From contig CP081101.1 in the NCBI GenBank assembly GCA_025141015.1, positions 186,001 through 250,000 on the forward strand: 64,000 bases of DNA, in the 5' to 3' direction. Below, in pieces: positions 52,863 through 63,660 of the stretch. Under the pieces are notes generated by a model, which was not told the origin of the DNA, ran no database searches, and saw only the letters and a program-made list of their open reading frames with translations. The position numbers were made by a program, and so were the translations under genes. The stretch comes from Rhodobacteraceae bacterium M382 (GTDB lineage Bacteria > Pseudomonadota > Alphaproteobacteria > Rhodobacterales > Rhodobacteraceae). The number at the start of each line of letters is the position of its first letter. The stretch's first letter is position 1.

Positions 52863-54557
52863 ATGGAAACAGTCGCGCAGACCACCATACCACGGCGTGA
52901 TCCTGCGACAGTCATGCGATTGTCGCGCCTGGGATCTCTGCATCAGTGCCGCCTCAGCTTCATGCGCATCCTGACCCGGCGCATGGCGCGCGAAAACTGG
53001 CGTTTTGAGCGTCCGGTTTTCGAGATCGACGCCAAGGGCGTTGGCCACGCCGTCTTTTCGGCCATCGGCCCGGATCGCACCTATTCGCTGATCGCATTTG
53101 CACATGATCTGCCGCCGGAAATGCGCTCGGACCGGGTGATTGCCACCGCATGGGACGCGACATTCACCCTGTTTGACGGAGTTCCGACCCAGGCCGACAT
53201 AGACAGGTTGCACCAGAACGTTCCCCATCAGGAAGCGGGCCGCGTGCAGGAGACCGAACTGTCGGTATCACGCGCCAACCGGTCTGTACGCCTGTGGGAG
53301 CATTTTGTTAGCTCATTGGCCGCCGGTCACCAACCCAATCGCGAAAAAACCGCTGCTGTTGGATATTTGATGCGCACCACCGCCGTTTATGGGTCGGGCA
53401 AGTTGGGCGCGGCGGATCGTGAAAAATCCGCCAACCGGCCCGAAACCATGGTCCCATTCCAAGTGGAAATGCTGTCGGTATTTCTAACCCGATGGTTTGT
53501 GCGCGATCTGGTCAATCACATGGCCCACGCCCGTGGTGGCGACACGGCTGTTGAACTCGACCCGGATATTGCGCTGTCACTTGGTATTGGCAATTCAACC
53601 GGGCTGGGCATGGCCCCCTATATCGTCAACCACCCCGTTCTGTTCAACAATTGGATCATGGCCCGCGAAGAGGCAATTGCCAGGGTGCGTTCAGTTGAAA
53701 CCGCCAACACAGAAGAGGTCGACACCTTCCGTCACCTATTGCGCCGGTCGGAAAAAACCGTGGCTCTGTGGCGGTCCGAACACCCGATCCAAATTGATAA
53801 ACTGGCCGATTTGCGTGCCGATCTGGACAAGATCAACCGCTTTGTCGCGGCAGATGATCTGATCAACGATCTCCCATGGAACCGCCTCTATTCATGGGCA
53901 GAACAGAACCTGAGCGAAGAAGGTCAGGAACTGGTCGCATCGTTGATCCTGGAACCATATGGCGAATTGGTTGATGGGTTGGCGGACTGCATGGCTGATT
54001 TCGACACCAATGCCTTCCGCATCAACGGCGCTATGAGCGTTGGTCAAGTCAACGAACTGTTGTCCGGGTGTTTCGGTTGGGGTTTTAACACGGATTGGCA
54101 GGCCGCCCAGAACTGTGCCCGCGCCTGGTATGTCTCTGAGGAAAAGCTGGAACCCCGTCTGGGCGAACGCTTTGAAGAACCGGTGGCAGATTATGAACAG
54201 CCTTTGGCACCAGCCCGTGACGCTGCAGCACTACACGCGACGTTGAACCAATGGCCGGCGGAAACGCCGGTGGCGGAATTCCTGCTAAAACATCCCGAAC
54301 ACCGCCACATGGTGCGCCGCGCCCAGATCAATGCCCGCGCGCCTTATGCGGAAATCCACGACAACACCATCAGCTCAACCGTGCTGCCCATCGATATGCT
54401 GCGGTGCAAGCTGGCGTTCTTTGGGGCGACCCATTTCGATCCGCGGTCAGACCGCTGGGTGCGCATCAGCATGTATGGCGGCGCGCCCTACCCCAATGAT
54501 CTGACAACCAGCGACCCTGATCGCTGGGTCTACCCCGAGTTGGAGGGCGCGCAATGA
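52863..54557 (+). CDS. Unrecognised 564-residue protein
   Basis: I cannot assign this protein. It is soluble by composition, without signal peptide or membrane segments, rich in Trp, Arg and acidic residues. Notable stretches are LGSLHQCRLSFMRILTRRMARENW near the N-terminus, a histidine-bearing DLVNHMAHARGGDTAVELDPDIALSLGIGNSTGLGMAPYIVNHPVLFNNW near residues 215 to 265, a cysteine/tryptophan-rich LLSGCFGWGFNTDW near residue 395, and SMYGGAPYPNDLTTSDPDRWVYPELEG at the end. Its stop overlaps the DUF3726 gene start as ATGA, so the two are probably made in equal amounts and may form a complex. The operon suggests an enzyme in a catabolic route. Confidence 0.75.
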   Translation: METVAQTTIPRRDPATVMRLSRLGSLHQCRLSFMRILTRRMARENWRFERPVFEIDAKGVGHAVFSAIGPDRTYSLIAFAHDLPPEMRSDRVIATAWDATFTLFDGVPTQADIDRLHQNVPHQEAGRVQETELSVSRANRSVRLWEHFVSSLAAGHQPNREKTAAVGYLMRTTAVYGSGKLGAADREKSANRPETMVPFQVEMLSVFLTRWFVRDLVNHMAHARGGDTAVELDPDIALSLGIGNSTGLGMAPYIVNHPVLFNNWIMAREEAIARVRSVETANTEEVDTFRHLLRRSEKTVALWRSEHPIQIDKLADLRADLDKINRFVAADDLINDLPWNRLYSWAEQNLSEEGQELVASLILEPYGELVDGLADCMADFDTNAFRINGAMSVGQVNELLSGCFGWGFNTDWQAAQNCARAWYVSEEKLEPRLGERFEEPVADYEQPLAPARDAAALHATLNQWPAETPVAEFLLKHPEHRHMVRRAQINARAPYAEIHDNTISSTVLPIDMLRCKLAFFGATHFDPRSDRWVRISMYGGAPYPNDLTTSDPDRWVYPELEGAQ

Positions 54558-55183
54558 GTTTTGCATTGAACGAAGTCGAAGCCACCGCCAAAAAAGCGAC
54601 ACGCGGCGCGGCCTACACTTGGGGTTTGGCCGAAGAAGCTTCCAAAGCGACCCGTTGGCTGTGCGCGCAGGGCATGGATGGATGCGCGGCCTTGGCCGGT
54701 TTGCTACGCAAGACAGACCGTGCCACAGATATGGCTCCCGTATCGCTGGATGGAAATTGGCACGGGGCATCGGGCCGATTGTGCGCTCTGATTGCTGGGG
54801 CCAGCCTCTCGGATTGTGCCTATCGGCTGCCACAGGGCGAGATCCACATGGAAAACGTCATCGCGCCGCAGCTATTGATTCCGTTCGCCGCCGCGGCTGC
54901 CCGTCAATTGGGTCAGCCCGTCACCATTGGCTGGGGTGACGTTGAAATCGCGACAGATGGATCCAGGCTGGACGTGGCGGACATGCCAACCACCGCCATC
55001 GCCGAAATCGTCACCGTCCGTTTGGGCGGGCAGATAGGTCAGCCAGTCGCCCAGCACAGCCGCGCGACGCCGGACGTGAATGACTGGACCTATTTGAACG
55101 AACTAGCCGGGCGCACCTACGCCCCCGCAACCGAAGAATCCCGTCTCAAGGGGGCCGGTGCTGGCCTCTCCGATAACGACTGA
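54554..55183 (+). CDS. DUF3726 protein
   Basis: A 209-residue protein matching my recollection of DUF3726, a family of unknown function from Alphaproteobacteria: MSFALNEVEATAKKATRGAAYTWGLAEEASKATRWLC at the start, HGASGRLCALIAGASLSDCA in the middle and WTYLNELAGRTYAPATEESRLKGAGAG at the end. No catalytic motif can be named. It is cytosolic. The 4-bp overlap with the preceding 564-residue protein gene and the 15-bp gap to the Ldh2-family gene put it inside one transcript. Confidence 0.75.
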   Translation: MSFALNEVEATAKKATRGAAYTWGLAEEASKATRWLCAQGMDGCAALAGLLRKTDRATDMAPVSLDGNWHGASGRLCALIAGASLSDCAYRLPQGEIHMENVIAPQLLIPFAAAAARQLGQPVTIGWGDVEIATDGSRLDVADMPTTAIAEIVTVRLGGQIGQPVAQHSRATPDVNDWTYLNELAGRTYAPATEESRLKGAGAGLSDND

Positions 55184-55198
55184 CACGCCGAGGACACC

Positions 55199-56209
55199 AT
55201 GATTGAAACCAAAACACTGACTCTTGCCGAGATCGAAGACCTGTCCTTGCGCGCCCTCATGGCCGCTGGCACATCCGAAGAAAATGCCCGCCCGCTGGCC
55301 GCAGCAACTGCCCAGACCGAAGCGGACGGCGTTGCAAGCCACGGATTGGCCTATATTCCGATTTATTGCGAACATGTGCAGTGTGGCAAGGTTGATGGGC
55401 AGGCCAAACCGGTGCTGACCCAACCCCGCCCTGGTGTGGTCAAAGTCGATGCGGCCACAGGGTTCGCCCATGCGGCCATCGACATGGGTTTCGAAACCCT
55501 GATCCCGCTGGCCCGGGAACAGGGAATTGCCGCATTGGCGATCAACAACAGCTATAATTGTGGTGTTCTGGGCTGCCATACATACCGGCTGGCCCAGGCC
55601 GGACTGCTGGGCATGGGGTTCACCAATGCACCTGCGTCCATCGCGCCCTCGGGCGGGTCCAAACCCGTTGTCGGGACCAATCCGTTTTCCATCGCCGCCC
55701 CCGGAGCTGACGGGCAACCCGCCCTGTTGATCGACCAAAGTGCCAGCACCATCGCCAAATCCGAAGTGATGAAACACGCCCGCGAAGGCAAATCGATCCC
55801 GGTTGGTTGGGCATTGGATAGCGAGGGCAACCCCACCACGGACCCCAACGTTGGCCTCAAAGGGTCCATGGCCCCTTCGGGTGGATACAAAGGCGTGGGC
55901 ATCGCCCTACTGACCGAAATCATGGCCGCCGCAATGACCGGCGCGACGCTGGGCATAGATGCGTCGCCGTTTTCCGGCACCGCAGGCGGTCCCCCAAAAA
56001 CCGGACAATTCTTTATCGCCATTGACCCGGGCCAGACATCGCAGGGCGATTTCGCCGCGCGCATGTCAGCGCTGGTGGCAGCCATCCACGAACAGGATGG
56101 TGCCCATCTTCCTGGCGATGGACGTCAGGCCAAGCGGCGCAAGTCCGCTGAACACGGCGTTGCAGTCAACGTCGCAACTTTGGAGCGGATCAACGCGATT
56201 CTGCTCTGA
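55199..56209 (+). CDS. Ldh2/malate dehydrogenase-family NAD(P) oxidoreductase
   Basis: A 336-residue member of the malate/L-sulfolactate/Ldh2 family, unrelated to classical Rossmann LDH. Landmarks are ADGVASHGLAYIPIY with the active-site histidine near residue 48, KVDAATGFAHAAIDMG, NSYNCGVLGCHTYRLA near residue 118, and PSGGYKGVGIALLTEIMAA near residue 225. Known members reduce delta1-pyrroline-2-carboxylate or delta1-piperideine-2-carboxylate, or oxidise sulfolactate, malate or ureidoglycolate. In an operon with a BCCT transporter and a semialdehyde dehydrogenase, a cyclic imino-acid reductase is an attractive but unproven guess. Confidence 0.88.
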   Translation: MIETKTLTLAEIEDLSLRALMAAGTSEENARPLAAATAQTEADGVASHGLAYIPIYCEHVQCGKVDGQAKPVLTQPRPGVVKVDAATGFAHAAIDMGFETLIPLAREQGIAALAINNSYNCGVLGCHTYRLAQAGLLGMGFTNAPASIAPSGGSKPVVGTNPFSIAAPGADGQPALLIDQSASTIAKSEVMKHAREGKSIPVGWALDSEGNPTTDPNVGLKGSMAPSGGYKGVGIALLTEIMAAAMTGATLGIDASPFSGTAGGPPKTGQFFIAIDPGQTSQGDFAARMSALVAAIHEQDGAHLPGDGRQAKRRKSAEHGVAVNVATLERINAILL

Positions 56210-56324
56210 CACGACAGTTTTCTCGACACATGTGTCGTTTCTTGACCGTTTTCCACCGGACAAGAGCAAGTGCAAACGGCGCAATTGGGAAAACTAGGAC
56301 AATTGTGTGAACAGGGAGGAACAC

Positions 56325-58160
56325 ATGTCTATCAAACAACCCTTTACCGATCTCCAGATCCCCAAAGCTGGTGGCGGTTTTTACGAAGGTCACAGCGTCG
56401 AGATCGCCTTGCTGAGCAAGGGGATCATGGTCGCGCTGGTGATCTGGGCATTGATATGGCCAGCCAACGCCAATGGCGTTCTGGGCAGCCTGAACTGGCG
56501 CCTGCTGGAAGATTTCAATGCCTTCTATATCATCATTGTTGGCCTGTTTTCCTTCTTCCTTTTGGTTGTCGCGATTCTGCCCAGCACGGGTAAACGCGTG
56601 ATGGGAACCCCGGGTGAAGCACCGGAGTTTTCGAACTTCTCATGGTTCTCGATGATGTTCGGGGCTGGTCTGGGCGTCGGCCTGATGGTTTTCGCCACCG
56701 CAGAACCTCTGGGCCTGTGGGGATCAAACCCCGAAGTCCTGTCCGGCAATGTAGCGCCGAACACCGAAGAGGCCGTTCAGTCTGGATACCGTTATACGTT
56801 CCTGCACTATGGCTTCCACGCATGGGCCATCTATGTGACCACAGGTCTGGCGTTGGCCTACTACGCCTATACCCGCAACATGCCATTGACCATCCGATCG
56901 GCCCTGACACCATTGTTCGGTAGCCTGATGAACGGCTTCCTGGGTCACGTCGTAGACGTTCTGGGCGTTGTGGCAACCATTCTGGGTGTTTCCGTGACCA
57001 TCGGCTTCGGTGTCTCGCAGTTCATCGACGGCATGTATGCCATCACGGGTATGGAATGGATGATGGATATGACTGGTGACGCACCCAAACCGGGTACAGT
57101 CGGTCTGGTAGCAGGTCTGTTGGTCATCATGAGCATGTCGATCCTGTCCGCCGTGTCGGGTGTTGGCCGCGGGGTGAAATACCTGTCGAACCTCAACCTG
57201 GTTCTGTCGATCATCCTGCTGATGACTTTTGTTATCTTTGGATCGTTCCTGTTTGCCATGTCGACTTATGTGTCGGCTTTTGTTGACTACATCCTGCACT
57301 ATGTATCGCTGTCTTTTGGTGCCTTTGGTCCAATGTCTGCTGACGCATTTGCGGCGGGGCTGCCTGCTGATGCCGCACCGCATGCTGATGCGCTGCGCGG
57401 TGGTGCAACCAATGCATGGGGATCGTTTGCCGGGTTCAAATCCGGCCTGGAAGGCGAAGCTGCCAACCTGTCCGACGAAGTTCTGACCGCTGCCTACGCG
57501 GCTGGTGAACAGGGTCGTCAATTCGGCTGGCAGGCCGGATGGACCACGTTCTATTGGGCTTGGTGGATCGCGTTCTCGCCATTCGTTGGCCTGTTCCTGG
57601 CCCGCATCTCCAAAGGTCGTTCGGTACGTGAATTCATCATCGGCTGCGTGTTCGCACCTGCCATGGTTTGTTTCGCGTGGATGACCATCCTGGGCGGAAC
57701 TGCGATTGATCTGGAGCTGACCGGTAATGCGGAAGGTGCCATCATCGGGGCCTCCAACACTGCGAAACTGTTTGTCACCTTGGGCGAAATGATTTCGGGT
57801 GGGTTCCTGTCGGCCATCACTATCATGTGTGTGGTCCTGATCATGACCTTCCTCGTCACGTCGGCGGACTCGGGCATTCTGGTGATGAACACCATCATGT
57901 CCGGCGGCGAACAGCAAACCGGCATCAAACACCGTATCGTTTGGGGTCTGTTGTTGACGTTGGTGATCGCGACCTTGCTGATCGCAGGTAAAACCAACGG
58001 TGGTGCCGATCCGATGGAAGCGTTGAAGAGCGCGATGATCATCGGCGCACTGCCCTTTACCATGGTCATGGGCCTGATGTGTGTGGCCTTGGCCAAGGCA
58101 TTGTTCCGCGACAGCCAGCGCGACAAAGCTGCGGCCGTGGCGACCAGCGCAGCCGAATAA
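56325..58160 (+). CDS. BCCT-family betaine/carnitine/choline-type transporter
   Basis: A 611-residue inner-membrane transporter with about 12 membrane segments. Family marks are WFSMMFGAGLGVGLMVFATAEPLGLWG near residue 105, HYGFHAWAIYVTTGLALAYYAY, and the tryptophan-rich substrate region GWTTFYWAWWIAFSPFVGLFLARISKGRSVREFI near residue 410, plus TSADSGILVMNTIMSGG. ATG 56325 follows GGGAGG; the frame continues upstream through the ribosome site and is rejected there. BCCT proteins carry quaternary ammonium compounds or related solutes such as DMSP and ectoine. It closes the operon and is followed by a strong terminator, so it probably imports the substrate of the enzymes upstream. Confidence 0.93.
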   Translation: MSIKQPFTDLQIPKAGGGFYEGHSVEIALLSKGIMVALVIWALIWPANANGVLGSLNWRLLEDFNAFYIIIVGLFSFFLLVVAILPSTGKRVMGTPGEAPEFSNFSWFSMMFGAGLGVGLMVFATAEPLGLWGSNPEVLSGNVAPNTEEAVQSGYRYTFLHYGFHAWAIYVTTGLALAYYAYTRNMPLTIRSALTPLFGSLMNGFLGHVVDVLGVVATILGVSVTIGFGVSQFIDGMYAITGMEWMMDMTGDAPKPGTVGLVAGLLVIMSMSILSAVSGVGRGVKYLSNLNLVLSIILLMTFVIFGSFLFAMSTYVSAFVDYILHYVSLSFGAFGPMSADAFAAGLPADAAPHADALRGGATNAWGSFAGFKSGLEGEAANLSDEVLTAAYAAGEQGRQFGWQAGWTTFYWAWWIAFSPFVGLFLARISKGRSVREFIIGCVFAPAMVCFAWMTILGGTAIDLELTGNAEGAIIGASNTAKLFVTLGEMISGGFLSAITIMCVVLIMTFLVTSADSGILVMNTIMSGGEQQTGIKHRIVWGLLLTLVIATLLIAGKTNGGADPMEALKSAMIIGALPFTMVMGLMCVALAKALFRDSQRDKAAAVATSAAE

Positions 58161-58203
58161 CGCCAAAGGGTTTGCCCCTTAGCGGGTCAGGCCACTCTTC
58201 CGG

Positions 58204-58235
58204 AACGCGTGCAGGGTCAAACCTGCGCGCGTTTT
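58204..58235 (+). terminator. Rho-independent terminator after the BCCT gene
   Basis: A 12-bp stem (AACGCGTGCAGG, 58204-58215, with CCTGCGCGCGTT, 58222-58233, one G-T pair), loop GTCAAA, then TTTT overlapping the stem end. It separates the BCCT operon from the convergent oxyR. Confidence 0.8.
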
Positions 58236-58241
58236 CCGTTC

Positions 58242-59165
58242 TCAACCCTTTAACGTCGTTGCGTGCGCTTCGCGCATTGTCAGGGCCGACTGACGTATTT
58301 CATCCGAGATCTGGGTCAGCTGTGAGGCGAGCGGGCTGGATTTGCGCCAGATCATCCCGATGCTGCGCGACGGCTGCGGGTCCGGAAACCGCGACACCGC
58401 CACCGAAGCGGACCGGGTTTCAACCTGCAGAGCCATCTCGGGGATCAACGTTACGCCAATCCCGGCATTCACCATCTGAACCAGCGTCGACAGGGTGCTA
58501 CCGTCCAGCCATTCCCGCGGACGTGCCGATTGGATATTGCAAAAGGTCAGCGCCTGATCACGGAAACAATGCCCCTCTTCCAGTAAGAGAAGCCGCATTT
58601 CGCGCAGCATGTCCCGATCCGGCACCGGTTTGTTGGCATCCACACCAGGGCGGATCAGCACAAAATTCTCCGAGAACAGATCAACTTCGGCAAAGGCAGG
58701 ATCAGAAATCGGCAGCGCCAGAATGGCCGTGTCGATGCGCCCTTCGGCCAGTTCCTGCAACAGGTTCGGTGTCAGGGTTTCGCGCACATGCAGATCAAGA
58801 TCCCCATGCGACTGTGACAAATCGCGAATGATCTGAGGCAACATATAAGGAGCGATGGTCGGAATTACCCCAATTCTGAGCCGTCCCACCAAGCGCTCCT
58901 GCGACGCCCGCGCCAGTTCGCCCAGCTCTTCGACAGAGCGCAGGATGTCGCGAACCCGCACCGCAAATTCTTCGCCGAACCCCGTCAATCTCACCTGGCG
59001 GGCATTGCGTTCGAACAGCGTCATGCCCAGCGATTCCTCCAATTCTCGGATCTGCACTGACAGCGCTGGCTGGGAAATCGACCGGTCATCAGCAGCGCGA
59101 CCAAAGTGACCGATGCGCGCCAGCGCCTCGAAATAGCGCAGTTGTCTGAGAGTAAAGTTGATCAT
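58242..59165 (-). CDS. oxyR: OxyR hydrogen-peroxide sensor
   Basis: A 307-residue LysR-type regulator recognised as OxyR. The HTH reads LRQLRYFEALARIGHFGRAADDRSISQPALSVQIRELEESLG, and the two redox cysteines are Cys200 and Cys209 in GHCFRDQALTFC, matching Cys199 and Cys208 of E. coli OxyR. Peroxide forms a disulfide between them and switches the protein to activation. It is divergent from katG across 191 bp, the standard arrangement in this group. A weak CTAT-N7-ATCA element at about 59176-59190 could be part of an OxyR site. Confidence 0.93.
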   Translation of the reverse strand: MINFTLRQLRYFEALARIGHFGRAADDRSISQPALSVQIRELEESLGMTLFERNARQVRLTGFGEEFAVRVRDILRSVEELGELARASQERLVGRLRIGVIPTIAPYMLPQIIRDLSQSHGDLDLHVRETLTPNLLQELAEGRIDTAILALPISDPAFAEVDLFSENFVLIRPGVDANKPVPDRDMLREMRLLLLEEGHCFRDQALTFCNIQSARPREWLDGSTLSTLVQMVNAGIGVTLIPEMALQVETRSASVAVSRFPDPQPSRSIGMIWRKSSPLASQLTQISDEIRQSALTMREAHATTLKG

Positions 59166-59167
59166 AA

Positions 59168-61546
<2,379 letters not shown>

Positions 61547-61557
61547 CCGGGATCAAC

Positions 61558-61582
61558 CGGGCGTGGGTTCGTCCCACGCCCG
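61558..61582. terminator. Hairpin between convergent katG and yqaA-like genes
   Basis: A perfect 10-bp stem CGGGCGTGGG (61558-61567) with CCCACGCCCG (61573-61582) and loop TTCGT, placed between the two stop codons. No long T tract on either side; it may act for both genes. Confidence 0.6.
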
Positions 61583-61584
61583 AC

Positions 61585-62013
61585 TTACACCCAGGCCAAA
61601 GTGGCAGCAGCCAGAACCAGGTATCGCGTGCCTTTTGCCACCGTGACCAACACCAAAAAGGGAACCAGCGGCTCCCGCATCACACCGGCAACCACGGTCA
61701 GTGGATCCCCGACAATCGGCAGCCAACTGCCTAAAAGCGACCAACGACCATACCGGTGATACCACCCCTGTGCTCGGTGCAGCTGTTGATCATTGACGGG
61801 AAACCAGCGTTGATCCCGATACCGTAGCAAAAACCGACCCAGTACCCAGTTGACTACCGACCCCAAAACATTCCCTACCGTCGCCACACCCAACAGGGCA
61901 CCCACCGAATGGCTCCCGTTTAACAACAGTCCGACCAGGACTGCTTCGGATTGCATCGGCAGAACCGTCGCCGCGATCAACGCCGAAGCAAATAGGCCCA
62001 GGTAACCAATCAT
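61585..62013 (-). CDS. YqaA-like small membrane protein (DedA/VTT relative)
   Basis: A 142-residue protein with about four membrane segments, matching YqaA-type proteins, short relatives of the DedA/VTT family. Landmarks are LPMQSEAVLVGLLL, VATVGNVLGSVVNWVLGRFL and GSWLPIVGDPLTVVAGVMR, the last with the family's G.P.vGDPL pattern. The parent family works in lipid or small-solute movement across the inner membrane; this member's role is unknown. It is convergent with katG. The start at 62013 lies just before the first membrane segment. Confidence 0.8.
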   Translation of the reverse strand: MIGYLGLFASALIAATVLPMQSEAVLVGLLLNGSHSVGALLGVATVGNVLGSVVNWVLGRFLLRYRDQRWFPVNDQQLHRAQGWYHRYGRWSLLGSWLPIVGDPLTVVAGVMREPLVPFLVLVTVAKGTRYLVLAAATLAWV

Positions 62014-62304
62014 GGCGTCTTTCCCCCGGGATCCAGGGGTCCATTAAATGTTCCAAACACAAAAAGTCTGGCTCCCCAGTATCAGTGCAATCGCTACCTT
62101 GTAGCTCTGTGACGCGACGAGAACCATCATTTAACTGCCTGACGAGCGCCCGGCAGCGTTATGCCGTGCATGATCCCGGTTGGGGTGTTGTTCTCCCTCC
62201 GTCTGAGGGCCGTCTTTCGTCGTGCCGGAGAGGCGAACAATCGCTTTCCAACCCACCAGTCCGGGAAGCTCCTTACCCCTTTTTTCGCCGTACCTGAAAT
62301 GACC
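62014..62304. other. Intergenic stretch, 291 bp
   Basis: No gene assigned. A minus-strand frame at 62127-62342 overlaps the next gene and is unlike any family I know. The left end should hold the promoter of the yqaA-like gene. Confidence 0.45.
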
Positions 62305-63645
62305 CTAATTGAGCCGATTATCCTGCATCCGGTACCAGGCAAAAGCGGGTGGTAGCGACCAGCGCCGAAATGGACCCAGTTCGAACCGGCGCAACCGGCG
62401 CTGCATTAAATCGGGATGGGGCAATTCGCGGCGACCCAACGCCAGATCAGCAATCAAAGCCCCAGAGTAATTTGCCATCGTTACGCCATTGCCGTGATAC
62501 CCAAAGGCACCCCACATATTATCAGCGCCCGGCAACGCCCCTGCAAAAGGCAACAGATCGCGGGTCATGCAGATCAGACCGGACCAGAAATACGGCGTCT
62601 CGACATGCGCCCAGGCCGGAAACATCCGGTCAAAATCCGCCCGGGCAATGGCCCGGGTACGGGTCAAATGGGCTTCGCTGACCCGCACTGAGCCGCGCAA
62701 ACCCAACATCATTCGATTGTCTGGCAACAGGCGAAAATAGTGCAGCAATGTCCGCGTATCGACGAACATTTGGCGACTGGACCACCCCTGGGCAGCGATT
62801 TCTTGATCGCTCAAGGGGCGGGAGACCAAAATGTTCGATTGCACCGGCAAATATCGGTTGGCCATCGCACCGGGCACGTCGTCGCTGGAGTATCCGTTGG
62901 TGGCAATCAACAGCTTGTTTGCCCGGACTTGCCCCTGTGGCGTGGTCAACACATGTGCCCCGTCCCGATGAACCGCAGAGACCGGCGTGTTGGAAAACAT
63001 GCGAACGCCTGCTGCCTTGACCGCACGTGTCAAACCCAAAACAAACTTCATCGGGTTCAACGCAAACCCGATCGGCAAATGCCCCGCAGCGTAAAAATCG
63101 GGACTGTCCATACCCTGCTCGGCCATTTCACCCTTGGGCACAAACCGGTAGGGCAACCCATAGCGGGCTGAGTAGCTTTCTCCATAAGCCCTGAGACCAG
63201 AAATCGCTGCAGGTGTATGGGCAACAGAGGTATAGCCGTCGGAATGCCGGTCAACATCCAGCTCGAACCGGTTCAGATATCCATCGACCAGATCCACACC
63301 GCCCCGTTCGGCTTCGAAATACTGCTGTGCGTCGGTTTGGCCAAACCGACGAATGATATAGTCGTCCTCGACCTTGGATCCGCCCACGGACACCAGACCA
63401 CCATTGCGCCCCGAGGCACCCCACCCGGGCGTCTCGGCATCCACCAGCACGACATCTGCGCCCGCCTCGGCCAGATGCAACGCCGCGGACAAACCCGTAT
63501 AACCTCCACCGATCACGGCAAATTCTGCGACCACTTCACCGGTCAATTCCGGGTATTCCGGTCGTTGTTTGGGCACTGTGTCGTCCCAAAACCGGTCACG
63601 GATCGGGCGGTTCTGGTAGGCCATGGGTTCATAAATGCGCTTCAT
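62305..63645 (-). CDS. FAD-dependent amine/amino-acid oxidoreductase (PuuB-like)
   Basis: A 446-residue DAO-family flavoprotein. FAVIGGGYTGLSAALHLAEAGADVVLVDAETPGWGASGRNGG near residues 42 to 85 binds FAD, and WGAFGYHGNGVTMANYSGALIADLALG near residue 385 is the C-terminal FAD contact. The N-terminal PIRDRFWDDTVP is common in roseobacter members of the PuuB/OrdL group, which oxidise primary or secondary amines. It lies 15 bp downstream of a similar gene on the same strand, so the pair may act together or be a tandem duplication. Confidence 0.89.
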   Translation of the reverse strand: MKRIYEPMAYQNRPIRDRFWDDTVPKQRPEYPELTGEVVAEFAVIGGGYTGLSAALHLAEAGADVVLVDAETPGWGASGRNGGLVSVGGSKVEDDYIIRRFGQTDAQQYFEAERGGVDLVDGYLNRFELDVDRHSDGYTSVAHTPAAISGLRAYGESYSARYGLPYRFVPKGEMAEQGMDSPDFYAAGHLPIGFALNPMKFVLGLTRAVKAAGVRMFSNTPVSAVHRDGAHVLTTPQGQVRANKLLIATNGYSSDDVPGAMANRYLPVQSNILVSRPLSDQEIAAQGWSSRQMFVDTRTLLHYFRLLPDNRMMLGLRGSVRVSEAHLTRTRAIARADFDRMFPAWAHVETPYFWSGLICMTRDLLPFAGALPGADNMWGAFGYHGNGVTMANYSGALIADLALGRRELPHPDLMQRRLRRFELGPFRRWSLPPAFAWYRMQDNRLN

Positions 63646-63660
63646 GTCTACCCCCTCCGG

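Noticed and set aside
56724-58166. 480-codon open frame antisense to the BCCT gene
   Set aside because: Shadow frame: histidine- and glutamine-rich low-quality protein with no family match, lying wholly opposite a clear transporter gene.
62127-62342. 71-codon minus-strand frame upstream of the yqaA-like gene
   Set aside because: Overlaps the end of the PuuB-like gene in another frame and has no family match.
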